From: Chalciporus piperatus
Lineage: Eukaryota; Basidiomycota; Agaricomycetes; Boletales; Boletaceae
Assembly (NCBI GenBank): GCA_038093975.1
Contig: JBBPTG010000235.1
Location: forward strand, 1 to 37,378
Length of the DNA: 37,378 bases
Reading direction: 5' to 3'
Shown here: piece by piece, positions 27,280 through 37,165 of the stretch
Layout of the letters: the number at the start of each line of letters is the position of its first letter
How positions within the stretch are numbered: the first letter of the stretch is position 1
The notes under the pieces: generated by a model
The model's database searches: none
What the model was told of the DNA's origin: nothing
Seen by the model: only the letters and a program-made list of their open reading frames with translations
Translations under genes and position numbers: made by a program

Positions 27280-27748
27280 TGTACAAGGTGAGTAGGTGTG
27301 TTGATCACCAAATAAACACGAACCTTTGAAGCCAGCAGGGCTGTTGAGCCCGCGCCGGCTTCGTTGTTTGAGCTCGAGGTGGTGAGAAGTGGTGGTAGCA
27401 GGCCGAGCAGTGCGAGCGGCTGTTTGCGGGGTGAGCGGGTGGCTTATCACTCACCTCGTGAAGCTGGCGGGGCTGTTGAGCACACGCCGGCCGCGTTTTC
27501 GCGTTTTCGCGTTTTCGTGTTGAGAGTGAGGTGGTAGGTGGCAGCAGGCTGTTTGCGAGGTGAGCGGATGTGGTGGTGAGCGAGTTTTCACTCACCTGGC
27601 GATGCCGGCGGGGCTTTTGAGCCCTCGCCGGCCGTTTTGCTGTTGTTGAGGTGTGGTGTAGTGGTAAGAGAGAGTCGAAGAGGTGGCGCGGCAAATTCAA
27701 CATGGTCACGTGACTTTTTCGCGCGGATTTTTTGTCAAGTCCGAGCAT
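27280..27748 (-). repeat. hairpin array with splice-like sites (E2 copy)
   Basis: On the minus strand three 29-nt hairpins (27604-27632, 27463-27491, 27331-27359) are each followed by AG-GTGAGT, AG-GTGAGT and AG-GTTCGT. Acceptor-like AAACAG or CATAG lies 35-50 nt on. CACGTGACC and TTGAATTTGCCGCG precede the first hairpin, as in E1. The PARAQQPRR-type frame is open through all three. Stem changes are mostly G-C to G-U on this strand. Confidence 0.8.
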
Positions 27749-27759
27749 TAGGGAAATGT

Positions 27760-28470
27760 AGCTACACTTTATTAGGATCTCCTACACTAGATAGCTACCA
27801 TATTTTTTGTACACTTGTGTATGCTTTTTTGTACACTTTCAATAGGTTTGATCTCCACATACTTTGCTACACTTGTAACTACACACTTACTGCGCTTTTT
27901 TGTACACTACACTCTAACCTAATACACTTTCCCACACTTGTAATTACACATTTACTACGCTTTTTTGTACACTTTTGCTACACTCAATCTAGCTCAGGCT
28001 ACACTTTCCTACACATTTGATTCAAGTTTTACTACGCTTTTTTGTTACACTTTGCTACACTCAATCACTACACTTGTAACTACACTTTTAGTACGCTTTT
28101 TTGTCCACTTTAGCTACACTCTATCACTACACACTTTCCCACACATTTCACTACACTTTTACTACGCTTTTTTGTACACTTTTGCTACACTCAATCTAGC
28201 TATACTTTCCCACACTCTTGACTACACTTTTACTACGCTTTTTTGTACACTTTAGCTACACTCAATCTAGCTACACTTTCCCACACTTTTACTACACTTT
28301 TACTACACTTTTTGTGTACACTTTGCTCACTCAATCTAGCTATACTTTCCCACACTTGTAACTACACTTTTACTACGCTTTTTTGTACACTTCACTACAC
28401 TCAATCCTAATACCCTTTCCCACATTGTTAACTACACTTTTAGTACACATTTTTGTGGACTTTAGCTATA
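27760..28470 (-). repeat. GTGTAG minisatellite (E2 copy)
   Basis: The inverse of the E1 array: CTACACTTTTACTACGCTTTTTTG, TACACTTTAGCTACACTCAAT and CTAGCTACACTTTCCCACAC recur about every 70-100 bp. Non-coding. Confidence 0.9.
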
Positions 28471-28499
28471 ATCCATCCTATGAATGATTGTAAAATGTC

Positions 28500-29453
28500 A
28501 CTAATTAGAATGACTCTATTAGATGACTGAGTAGTACTGGAGTGATTGGGTGAGCTGAGGGCTGGGTAACTGGATAACTGGTATGACTGACTGGTTTACT
28601 GGACCACAGGGTGACTGGTTTACTGGAGTGACTGGATTACTGAGGTGACTGGATTACTGGAGTGACTGGAGTGACTGGTGTGACTGGTGTGACTGGTGTG
28701 ACTGGATTACTGGACCACTGAGTGACTAGATTACTGGAATACTGGAATACTGGATGGCTGGAGTAATGAGACAACTGGATTGCTGGATAACTAGGGCACT
28801 GGGCTACTAGGCTGCTGAGATGACTACATGACTGGGAAACTGAGCTACTAGGCTACTGAGATAACTGGATGACTGGAACACTGGGCTACTGAGCTACTGA
28901 GACTACTGAAGTGACTGGATGATTGGATGACTGGGCTGCTGGGTTACTGGAACTACTAGATGACTTGATGACTGGGATGCTGGGTTACTGGAACTACTGG
29001 ATGACTGAATGACTGAATGACTGGGCTACTGAGACTACTGAAGTAACTGGATGACTTGATGACTGGGCTGCTGGGTTACTGGAACTACTGGATAACTGGA
29101 ACACTTGGCCACTGGACTAATGAGACCACTGAAATGACTGAATGACTGGATGACTGAGCTACTGGGACTACTGAAATGACTGGATGACTGGATGACTGGG
29201 CTGCTGGATGACTGAGACTACTGAGACTACTGGATGACTGAATGACTGAGCTACTGAAGCTACTGAAATGACTGGATGACTGGGCCACTAGGCCACTGGG
29301 TTACTAAGACTACTGAAACTACTTGATGACTGGGTGACTAGGTTACTGAAACTACTGAAACTACTGAAATTACTTGTTACTGGGCCACTGGACTACTGAT
29401 TTAACTGATCCAGTCATTCCAGTAACTTCAGACTTTTTGCAGTCTTGCTGATG
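28500..29453 (-). repeat. E2 right arm, CAGT minisatellite
   Basis: The complement of the left arm with extra internal duplications near 28940-29330 (units GATGACTGGGCTGCTGGGTTAC). Ends with the right TIR at 29453. Confidence 0.85.
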
Positions 29454-29645
29454 CGAAGTTTCTCCGGACGCCACTCGTACCTGGTTCGCTGGAAAGGATA
29501 TACTGCTGACGAAGATCGCTGGCTCAAAGAGACAGACCTTACCCACGCCAAGGATGTTCTTGAAAACTATAAGAAAGCTCATCCATCCGCCTTCCCTTCT
29601 TCCTCAAGATCCCCATCTTCTGTCAGACGCAAAACTCGCCGCTGA
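29454..29645 (+). pseudogene. gypsy-3 chromodomain, C-terminal end of pol
   Basis: The frame through the E2 boundary reads RSFSGRHSYLVRWKGYTADE, DRWLKETDLTHAKDVLENYK, KAHP and stops at 29645. It is a chromodomain core with the YLVRWKGY block, as at the end of chromovirus integrases. Everything upstream in pol is missing, replaced by E2. ORF3 begins four bases after the stop. Confidence 0.8.
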
Positions 29646-29649
29646 AACT

Positions 29650-30816
29650 ATGTCTGCTCCCACTACCCCTTCGTCGACCACTATGTCTTCCATTTCTTCT
29701 CTATCTCGTTCTTCCTCTTCTCCTACTTACCCCCCCGGTTTACCTATTCGCTCTCTACCTATTCAACCCACTCGTCCCTCTTCTCCCGAACCCGCTAGCC
29801 CAACCGTCGCTGAGGCTGGATGGAATACCACTGGTCTTCCACTAAACTCCGCTGAATGGCCAGTCTTGCAGGAAGACCTAGATGCCCCCACTCATATTGC
29901 CGCTATTCCCACCGTCAGAGTCTTACCCATCGAGTTACCACTCACCGCTCATCGTCTTCGTGACGAGTTGATGGACAATGCCGTCATGGACCGTATGTCC
30001 CAATTCTTACTTGACTCACGTCTCTCTGTACCCATCGGCGCCCACCTTGATCTGGGGTCACCCCTCTTTGCCCTCTACCGTGCCTACTTGCAAGCATCCC
30101 GTCTTGTCAATCTTCCTCCTTCCCTGACGACGGTTCACCAAGCTCATTCAGAAGCTGCCTCCCTCCGCAACATCCACGGTGATCTAATTACCAACCTCAG
30201 CATTGCTCTCTATGAGCTACGGATGCCGGAGTTTCTGAATGACCTAGACCGCTACCTCAGAGAATCCGCCTCTGCGGCTCAATCTCCAACCCCTGTCATC
30301 GGAGTTTCTACCTCATCTCTCCCCTCGTCGACTCCTTCCGCGTCTAGCTCCCCTTTGAACGATGAAGAGGAAGCAGTCTTCTTTCGTGCAGAACGTAACC
30401 ACATTACCTCGCAACGACAACGGACTGGCACCATACCTCTATCCACCTCACATCCCCAGTACCACGATGCCTGCTTCGTATGTCACCGACTGGGCCATAT
30501 ACGTGTCCACTGTCCCGTATACCAGTGTCCCACGTGCTTCCGCTGGGCACCCGGTCACATTCAAGGTCGTTGCCCACTTAGGCGTGGACAGAGACATACA
30601 ACCACGCCACCTGTTGCACCCTCTTCCCGTTCCCGCCGATCAACCAATACCAATCGAGCTGCTCGACGCCCCCCTCCACTCTATACCCGTATCTCGGGTG
30701 AGGCTTATTCACGCGACGACGACGACGCCACTCTCTATGACGGAGATGATCCAACCGACGATGTCGGATATGCAAACATGACAGGTTCTCCAGGTCATTA
30801 CGGGTTAAACATTTGA
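29650..30816 (+). CDS. gypsy-3 ORF3: double zinc-knuckle protein downstream of pol
   Basis: 388 codons from ATG 29650. Ser/Pro-rich N-terminus, a predicted helical middle (LRDELMDNAVMDRMSQFLLD, HQAHSEAASLRNIHGDLITN), then two CCHC-type knuckles: C275-x2-C278-x4-H283-x4-C288 and C293-x2-C296-x6-H303-x4-C308. A basic stretch (RSRRSTNTNRAARR) and an acidic tail (RDDDDATLYDGDDPTDD) follow. The first knuckle is nucleocapsid-like; the second has a longer loop. Position after the chromodomain and just before PPT and 3' LTR is unusual for gypsy elements. It may be a nucleic-acid-binding accessory protein. Intact here. Confidence 0.75.
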   Translation: MSAPTTPSSTTMSSISSLSRSSSSPTYPPGLPIRSLPIQPTRPSSPEPASPTVAEAGWNTTGLPLNSAEWPVLQEDLDAPTHIAAIPTVRVLPIELPLTAHRLRDELMDNAVMDRMSQFLLDSRLSVPIGAHLDLGSPLFALYRAYLQASRLVNLPPSLTTVHQAHSEAASLRNIHGDLITNLSIALYELRMPEFLNDLDRYLRESASAAQSPTPVIGVSTSSLPSSTPSASSSPLNDEEEAVFFRAERNHITSQRQRTGTIPLSTSHPQYHDACFVCHRLGHIRVHCPVYQCPTCFRWAPGHIQGRCPLRRGQRHTTTPPVAPSSRSRRSTNTNRAARRPPPLYTRISGEAYSRDDDDATLYDGDDPTDDVGYANMTGSPGHYGLNI

Positions 30817-30847
30817 CTAGTTTTTATCTTCGTCGATGACTTGATTC

Positions 30848-30861
30848 TAATACGGGGGTAA
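30848..30861 (+). promoter_or_regulatory. gypsy-3 polypurine tract
   Basis: TACGGGGGTAA directly precedes the LTR start TGTTACG at 30862. The same tract is present before the inverted copy at 7090. Confidence 0.6.
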
Positions 30862-31330
30862 TGTTACGATCACTCATTCTTTCTTTCTTTGTTACCTTGT
30901 ACTAAGTCCTAGTCGCCGGTTCGAGTCCTGCCTAGGCCTCTCATTTCTTACCTTGCTTTAGTCAGCGAACATTCCTTGATGTTCTTTCACCTTCCACGCT
31001 TCGTCATCGCTGACTCATATGCTTATCGAGCATGACTCATTCCTATTCGTCATGACTTGTTCTTACGTATTCTGACTTGTTCTATGCCTGCCCTTAACTC
31101 GTTTCTTCACTTATATAAACCCTCGAGTTTCCTCCTGTAACCCTAACTTAGACCTACGCAATCTAGCTTGGTCATTCCTCGCTTCCTTGAACCCTCTGAG
31201 AGTCACCGTCCCACTCTTGAACGGACGCTAGGCCTTGACGTGGACATCCCATCGTTAGGCTACCTTGAAACCTTTGTCTTTGATTAGGCTTTTGTGTCTA
31301 CGCTTTGACCTACCCGGTACAAGCGTAACA
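30862..31330 (+). mobile_element. gypsy-3 3' LTR
   Basis: Begins TGTTACGATCACTCATTC and ends GGTACAAGCGTAACA (469 bp). It contains GGTTCGAGTCC at 30918-30928 (B-box consensus), two TGACTCA sites (31011, 31033) and TATATAAA at about 31113. Inserted in LINE-1 within the codons after ADESAK. The five bases on the right (GTTTC) do not match those left of the 5' fragment at 26343 (GTTGG), so the two ends do not form a simple insertion. Confidence 0.88.
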
Positions 31331-33848
31331 GTTTCGCGCTTTCGTCTGCCTCCTCGTTGCCCGGAATCCCGGTGTGCCCTGGCGACCATCTGAGCTTTAG
31401 ACTCTCAAGGTTGAGGCGGTTGAGGGTCGAGCGAAGGCTTTTGTGAAGGATATCAGTGAGGTAATGCCCCGGGCCTGACTGAAATGAGGATGTTGCCTTT
31501 ATGGCCGCCTGGTTGTCGATCGCGAGCGAGACCGAGCGGACTGACCGTTCCTGGCGCAGTAACTCGACCGCGAGTATCATCCCTACCAATTCCCCTTCGT
31601 AGACCGTATGCTCCTTGTCCGTTCCCAAGTAAAACCGAAGCTCTTTCTCCTTTCTCCCTCCTCGTCTCAAGACCGCCGCCCCTCCAATTCCTCCTTCCAT
31701 ACCTGATCCATCCGAGTACAGGCAAATCTCCTCTTCCACCTCTGCAACTACGTCCTGCGCTATGGCTATCTCCTTGCTGTCCGCGATGTCTACCTCGACC
31801 GGCGGTTTCCACTTTGTGTCGTGTCTAACTGGTTGGATCTTCTCGACCGAGCGTGGGTTAACTCGAAACTCGCCCGCTAGTAGGTGTAAGGGGGATTGGT
31901 GACGCTTTCTGCTTCTGTGCGCTTGTCGGAGAGCTTTGGCGACCGGGTTTGTATCTGTGAGAGTTGCGAGGCGAAGGGTGGAGCGGACGCAGTGTTTGCG
32001 GATGAGTAGATGAATGGGGAGGAGATCGCTGTGTGCGTTTAAAAGGTCGGTGGCCGTGGATCGCATACCTCCCGTGATCAAGATGGCCGCCGTGCGCTGA
32101 ACCGTTTCCATCTTCTTCGCAACTCCCCTTGGTCCCCATCCCCCGCCTTTCTGTCCTCGTCCTTTCTTGGCCAACGCCGGCGCCCACACCTCCGCTGCGT
32201 ACAGCATCTTCGGGACGGTGACGCCCTCGTATAGCTTCTTCATCATTTTTCCTTGTACTCCCTTCGTTGTTTTCATCATTCTTCCACATGCTAGTACATA
32301 CTTTGTTCCTCTTGCTATGGCGTAGGCGGTGTGTTCTTTGAATCTGAGCTCCTGGTCGATGATGACGCCTAGGAATTTGTGCGATGCTGAGGGTTGGATT
32401 CGATGGCCTCGGATGGTAATGGGCGGACGAGCGATCGGGATTGACGTTCCCTCATTGGGGCCCGATTCGCGTCGTCGTGAGACCTCGATGAGTGCGGTTT
32501 TGTCTAATTCGAATTGGCAAAAATGTTCTTCGCTCCACTTTAAAGCTCCCTCCTCGCTTTCCATCATGTCCCTCAGCTTCTCATTTGCCTCCTCGAACGA
32601 TCCTCCCCTTGCTGCGAGCGCGGTGTCGTCGATGAAGCCCAGAATCATTCGATCCCGAGCTCCTTCGGCAGCGCCAATTAGACCTGCGTTATAGAAAAGA
32701 AATGCGATCGGTGAGAGTGGACAGCCCTGGTCTAGGCCCATAGGAATATGAAAGGGGGAGGAGATGAAATCGTCGAAGACGAGAACGGTTTTGCGGTTCT
32801 GAAGCCGTCTTTCATACCATGATACATACTCCTCCGGGATTCCTTTCTTGCGGAGCTCATGGAGCAGGACCGGGACTACTACGCTTGGGAATGCTGCCTT
32901 GATGTCTAGAAGGAGAACTGAGGCATATTTATCAGCGCTGTGGGCCCAAGAGTCATAACAGAATTTTGTGAGGGCGAGAAGGGAGTCTGTGGTCGAGCGA
33001 CCTGGTCTTCCCCCGTAATGAGTGGGGGGGAGGAGCGAATACTTCTCGGCCAAGAAGATCAGGTCATCAGCGACGCACGATGACAGCACTTTCGCCATCG
33101 TGTCCAGTAGCGCAATGGGGCGATACGCCTTGGCCGCCGAGTAATCGGGCCGGCCCGGCTTACGGATCACCACCGTGGAGGATATCTTCCACTCCTCGGG
33201 GTAGTACTGGAGGGTGAAGGTAGATCTGAATATGGGCCCTAGATGGGCGACGAGAAGGTCAGCGCAATTGGTGAAGATGCAGTTGCTTATCCCGTTGGGT
33301 CCTGGGGCTTTGTAGGGAGAGAGCTTTTTGATCGCACGCATGATCTGGTCGTCGGTTATGTTGTGGAAGGGGTGGGCCGGAGGCGGGTACTCAGCCGTTT
33401 CGTATGATGGGACAGAGTCGGGTTCAGGTTGAAAGAAGGTGTTGTATAGAATCTTGCTCTTGGCTTCGTTGGACTGGTCGTCTGGGGGTGCTGTTTGTGG
33501 GTCGGGGCGGAGGTTGGGAATGCGGGGGATGAAGTGGTCTGATGGCTCGTTGACTAAGTATTTGTGGACGTCCCAGATATTGCTGTTGTCGATCTCCTCT
33601 AGATACTCGACCCAATGAGACTCCTTCGCTGCCTGAATGTGTTGAGAGAATAGGGAGCGTGCGCCCTGGTATCGCGCGTGTATTGGGTGGTTTCTTTGTT
33701 GGCGTTTGTCGAAGGATTGGCGAGCGAGTTTCTTCATTGCCGTCTTTTCCTCGTTGAGCTCCGAGGTCCACCACCGCTTTGTGAAGGGACTTAGTTTGGT
33801 GATGGGGACCACCTCCTCTACCGTTTCCTGTATAGCGTCGACCAACAT
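31284..33848 (-). pseudogene. LINE-1 ORF2: reverse transcriptase and RNase H
   Basis: 854 codons on the minus strand. It begins LVDAIQETVEEVVPITKLSP, with the AP-endonuclease domain absent. RT blocks: LSPYKAPGPNGISN, VVIRKPGRPDYSAAKAYRPI, HYGGRPGRSTTDSL, LLLDIKAAFPSV, MGLDQGCPLSPIAFLFYNAG and GFIDDTAL (FIDD at about residue 404). RNase H has YSDGSGMEGG, EGELVGMILAVE, AIDNQAAI and GNEEADESAK, so D-E-D-D is present. The last 16 codons come from the gypsy LTR inserted at 31330, which supplies the stop. 5'-truncated; no poly(A) visible because the 3' side is lost. Confidence 0.88.
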
Positions 33849-34193
33849 CAGGAAAATACCCCTATACCATAGTGAGCCCTTTGTTGAAATTTTATGCCTT
33901 ATGTATCCTTTTTATGGTTTTTGACCCTTTTCTGCACAAATGTCCCAAATGGCCAAAAGCAACAAGTCCCTTTATAAAGGGCGTCATTATTGAACCAATT
34001 TTCATCAAAAGGAAGATATAAAGCTAGGCTGGCAGTTCATATAGGTCCTTTGTGTTACTATTGCAAAGCCCTTAGACCCTCACTAGCTTTTCCATTTTAT
34101 GCCATTGTTCACTCTTTAGTCAGATTTGTTCACAAAGTGATAGACATTAAAATGTCAATTTATTTCAATGGCGGCCTCAACAATGTATGTACG
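33837..34193. other. unassigned AT-rich stretch with an E1-like end
   Basis: Starts next to the LINE-1 ORF with AACATCAGGAAAATACCCC, very like the E1 end (AACATCAGGAAAACCC read inward from its right side). No matching inverted end was found before the 3' end of the next gene. No ORF is convincing. Confidence 0.4.
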
Positions 34194-34862
34194 CTACTCT
34201 ACTTGGCCTTGTGGATTGGCCTTGTCCTCCAGTGCCTGGAAATCAAATGTGAATGTAGCAGCTTTCGCCTCTTGGAAACTAATCATGATGGACGTCGTCA
34301 GTTTGACAATTTTGACAAAGAATATCACTTACCCGGTATGTTCCTGGATTTTCTTTTGAACCACGTTGGCCAGATGTTACGTGTGTGCCGGGTAGGCCCA
34401 AACGTAGACCCGGTAGGAACAAGGAGAGAGCTTGCTGGGATGTCCAGACAAGACTCAAGCGCTCACTCAGGAGTAGAGCGACGACTCAGGGATTCTAGGC
34501 AAGATCTAGCAACAAGGAATGGATTGCATAGAGACCTTGGACACTAGGAAAGAGAGAGAGGGATAGCTAGATAGGACACTAGGCTGGGTAGCTAGGTGAC
34601 CGGGTAGACCAAGGTTAGAGTGTCATAGCGCGAGAACCTGGGACTTAAGTACGATCCCAAAGGTAATGACTAAGCAACCAGAAGGGAAAGGGAAGACTAA
34701 GGGCAAATGACGAACATCCGATGATCGGACGGAGGCATAAGACAGAATGACAAAGGAATGACAAAGAGGAAGGAAATGCCGACCGGATATGAGGTAGGTC
34801 TGGAGAACACGAGGCGAACGAGTCAGAGAAAGGCCCACGAGGTGGGGTACGAGGCGGGGCAC

Positions 34863-34950
34863 GAGGCAGGTGAGTCACTGGAGGGTCCATGAGGTGGGAC
34901 ACGAGGCGGGTGAGTCACTGGAGGGTCCACGAGGTGGGACACGAGGCAGA
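34863..34950. repeat. about 40-bp tandem duplication inside solo LTR
   Basis: GGTGAGTCACTGGAGGGTCC-A-GAGGTGGGACACGAGGC occurs twice in a row. Confidence 0.85.
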
Positions 34951-35030
34951 CAAGTCGAGGGCTAGAGCTAAGATCGGAGATCCGACTGCGGATAAGGGAT
35001 CAATGAAGTAGATCAAGCGTCTAGGTGATA

Positions 35031-35191
35031 GGAAGGACTCGGGGAAGTCAAGGAAGGACTTGGGGAAGTCAAGGAAGGACTCGGGGAAGTCAAGGAAGGA
35101 CTCGGGGAAGTCAAGGAAGGACTCGGGGAAGTCAAGGAAGGACTCGGGGAAGTCAAGGAAGGACTCGGGGAAGTCAAGGAAGGACTCGGGG
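35031..35191. repeat. 21-bp tandem repeat inside solo LTR
   Basis: GGAAGGACTCGGGGAAGTCA plus A, about 7.7 copies with one C/T change. The period is a multiple of three, so the minus frame reads a SPSLTSP-type repeat and is open. Confidence 0.95.
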
Positions 35192-36881
35192 AGAGACGGA
35201 GACAAGGAAAAAGGATAGGGGCAGGTAGTGATCGTAACACCAGATAGTTGGGACATTTTGCATTAAACTGTTTCAGCATCTCAAGGTAATACTCGAATCT
35301 AATGAAACCATTCAGTCAAGCCTGAGAGTGTGTACGTTTATATACCTTGGGCGGAACACAGAATCGTTGAAGTCCATCACAGTGCCATTGCTCAAGCCAG
35401 AAAGAACACATTCGATCTGATAAACAATGTATTACATCAGTTGTGTGAATGGTAGGATGAGCAACACATACGGCAGTGGCGACCAAGGCCAGTTGAGGGA
35501 TGGGAGCATTGAGGTAAGGATTGGTGGACCCGGTGCCTAAAAGCGTACCCTGGCCTCGTTGTCCCCACCACTGAGCCTTGATGAGTTGGGGGAAAATCGG
35601 ATGGCTCCATGGGTCACCTTCACAGGTGCGTTCCTTCACACTTTTTCAGAATGACCAGGTATTGCCGGTAAATGTCACTTACCTTGATATTCAACCCGCC
35701 GTGCAACATTTTCCCTTGGTCGACCAACCATCTGACCGCCAACAACAACTCTTCCCCCTTCAAATCCCCGGGGAGACCATATGCATGAGGAACGGTGAGT
35801 CGTGCTTTGGCAACGAGCTCACCACGGAGCTGGGTAGCTCCTCCCCAAACCTATTTATATGGCGCCATGTAGTTTGTTAGTACAGAATAGACGGTCATAT
35901 TGATGCTTACATAGTCTATGAGTTGCATCTTCAGTTGTGTGTTGGTCTCCATACCCTTGAAAAAGGTGGAGAGCGTCGAGTCTTTTTTGCTCCCCAGGAC
36001 CAATGCCTTCCAACAGATCTCCTCCTTCTGAACGCCCATAGGAAATCCGTGAGTGAGTGAGATATACTGGCGAACTAGGCCGTGACCTAGCTTGGCAAGT
36101 TTGTTGGTGCTTGGGCATTCGAACGTCCCAAGTTTGACCTTCTGTCCCTTGGATACTGGGGCGCCTTTTGATGTGGTATCATTTTTCTTTTCATCGTCTT
36201 CTTGCGGCCCTCGAATAATCTGAGTGAGGTTCAAGTCAGTATGTTTGTGGAGCTAAGAAAAAACAAATACCTCGTCATTCGCCTTCACCGTCGCCTGGGC
36301 TGGAGATGGTGCTTTTGCACCTTCATTGGCATCCCCAGCGTTGACTTGGGCATTGTCCTGTGTATCATGCCCATGTCCATGCTCTCCGGCGTCAGCGTCT
36401 TCATCAACTTCGCCTTCCTCCGTATCTTTCTCGCCCACCTCCAAATCATCGCCATCACCAAGTAGCGCATCAAGAAGAGAGAGAGAAACCTCTTCCCGGG
36501 CCTTTCTGCGCTGTTTGACACGGGGGGATGATTGTGCGTCCTCACCGTCAGCGTCCTCTTGGCTGGTCTCAGCTTCCTCTTGAGCGAGAAGCCGTGCCAC
36601 CCTCTTGCGAGTAGCTGGCCGGCATGGTGAGCATGTATTTGTATCGTACATGGATACTTACCTCGTTTTTCCTCCTCCAGTAATGCAGCTGCTGCTGCCG
36701 CTTTCTCTTTCTGCTCCAGTTTTTTCACAGCCTTGGCCTCTGCGGGACTCAGTGGGCTCGGTGAGTCGCGTCGTTTACCTCTCTGACGTTTAGAAGGCTG
36801 CGCAGGAGGGGGAGGGGAAAGTGAAGGGCTAGCGGGGCGTTTCTTGCCACGGGTCTCTTTTCTAGTCTGAGGGCCTGCCAT

Positions 36882-37165
36882 GTTGTTGGTAAGTGTATGT
36901 TGTAGAGGGGGTTGAAGTGGATTGAAGAGAAAAGAATGAAGGGAACTCTCGCCGTAGTGTTATATTATACATGCAGGGAGGCCTGGACCCAACGGCGATC
37001 AGAAGACCAGTGTAGATCTGGAACCTAAGGGGTATTGAATGGAAAACTATTTCCGGCGTCATCGGAGGTACGCGCGCCTAGCTCACTGAGACAGAAACAA
37101 AAAATGACACCAAGTCAACGATTAATCATCAAAGATACAATGGACTAGACTTAAGTACTCTGAGT
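36882..37165. promoter_or_regulatory. intergenic region, probable promoter of the DUF6532-like gene
   Basis: The 284 bp between the minus-strand gene start at 36881 and the next gene's stop at 37166. A TATAATATAA-like stretch (minus strand, about 36958-36968) lies about 80 bp before the ATG. No other signal seen. Confidence 0.4.

Larger units (their letters stand above)
26383..29453. mobile_element. E2: foldback-like element with long minisatellite inverted repeats
   Basis: Ends CATCAGCAA-C-ACTGCAAAAAGTC (left) and its inverse (right). The first 50 bp match with two changes. The inversion then continues through CAGT-type minisatellite arms: 26517-26730 is nearly the exact complement of about 28700-28920. 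The right arm is about 350 bp longer. Between the arms lie an AT-rich spacer, the inverted hairpin array and the inverted GTGTAG minisatellite. Long TIRs made of roughly 10-bp tandem units resemble Drosophila Foldback elements. No transposase, and no clear target duplication (TTGTA left, CGAAG right). Confidence 0.85.
34375..35239 (-). mobile_element. solo LTR with 5-bp target duplication
   Basis: Read on the minus strand: TGTTACGATCACTACC at 35239 to GGCACACACGTAACA at 34375 (865 bp). The flanks are CCAGA on both sides (34370-34374 and 35240-35244). It shares terminal sequence with the gypsy-3 LTRs but has extra internal repeats. It is inserted in an exon of the DUF6532-like gene. Confidence 0.92.
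34194..36881 (-). pseudogene. DUF6532-like nuclear protein gene, eight exons, split by a solo LTR
   Basis: Minus-strand exons: 36881-36662, about 36600-36271, 36219-35911, 35850-35684, 35633-35472, 35416-35346, 35291-35240 plus 34374-34333 (interrupted), and 34270-34194; introns 51-62 bp. A basic Pro/Ser-rich N-terminus (KRPASPSLSPPPP, KRQRGKRR) looks like a nuclear signal. An acidic linker follows (DLEEGEKDTEEGEVDEDA type). The conserved domain reads GLVRQYISLTHGFPMGVQKE, EICWKAL, QLIDYVWGGATQLRGELVAK, WLVDQGKMLHGG and ALVATAIECVLSGL. I recognise this as the Agaricomycete DUF6532 pattern; the function is unknown. The solo LTR sits between PNYL and ANVVQKK near the C-terminus. Apart from that, the frames join cleanly. 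Confidence 0.7.

Noticed and set aside
26430..29400. CAGT and GTGTAG repeats as a CRISPR-like array
   Set aside because: Units are short, degenerate and have no constant repeat with unique spacers; this is minisatellite DNA in a eukaryotic genome.
30905..30935. A functional tRNA gene
   Set aside because: Only the B-box/T-arm-like half is present; there is no acceptor pairing or A-box, and the T-stem has a mismatch.
31453..32694. ORFs overlapping LINE-1 on both strands
   Set aside because: Shadows of the RT/RNase H frame with no motifs of their own.
34645..34902. ORFs of about 80 aa inside the solo LTR
   Set aside because: They lie wholly within LTR sequence with internal repeats and show no protein features.
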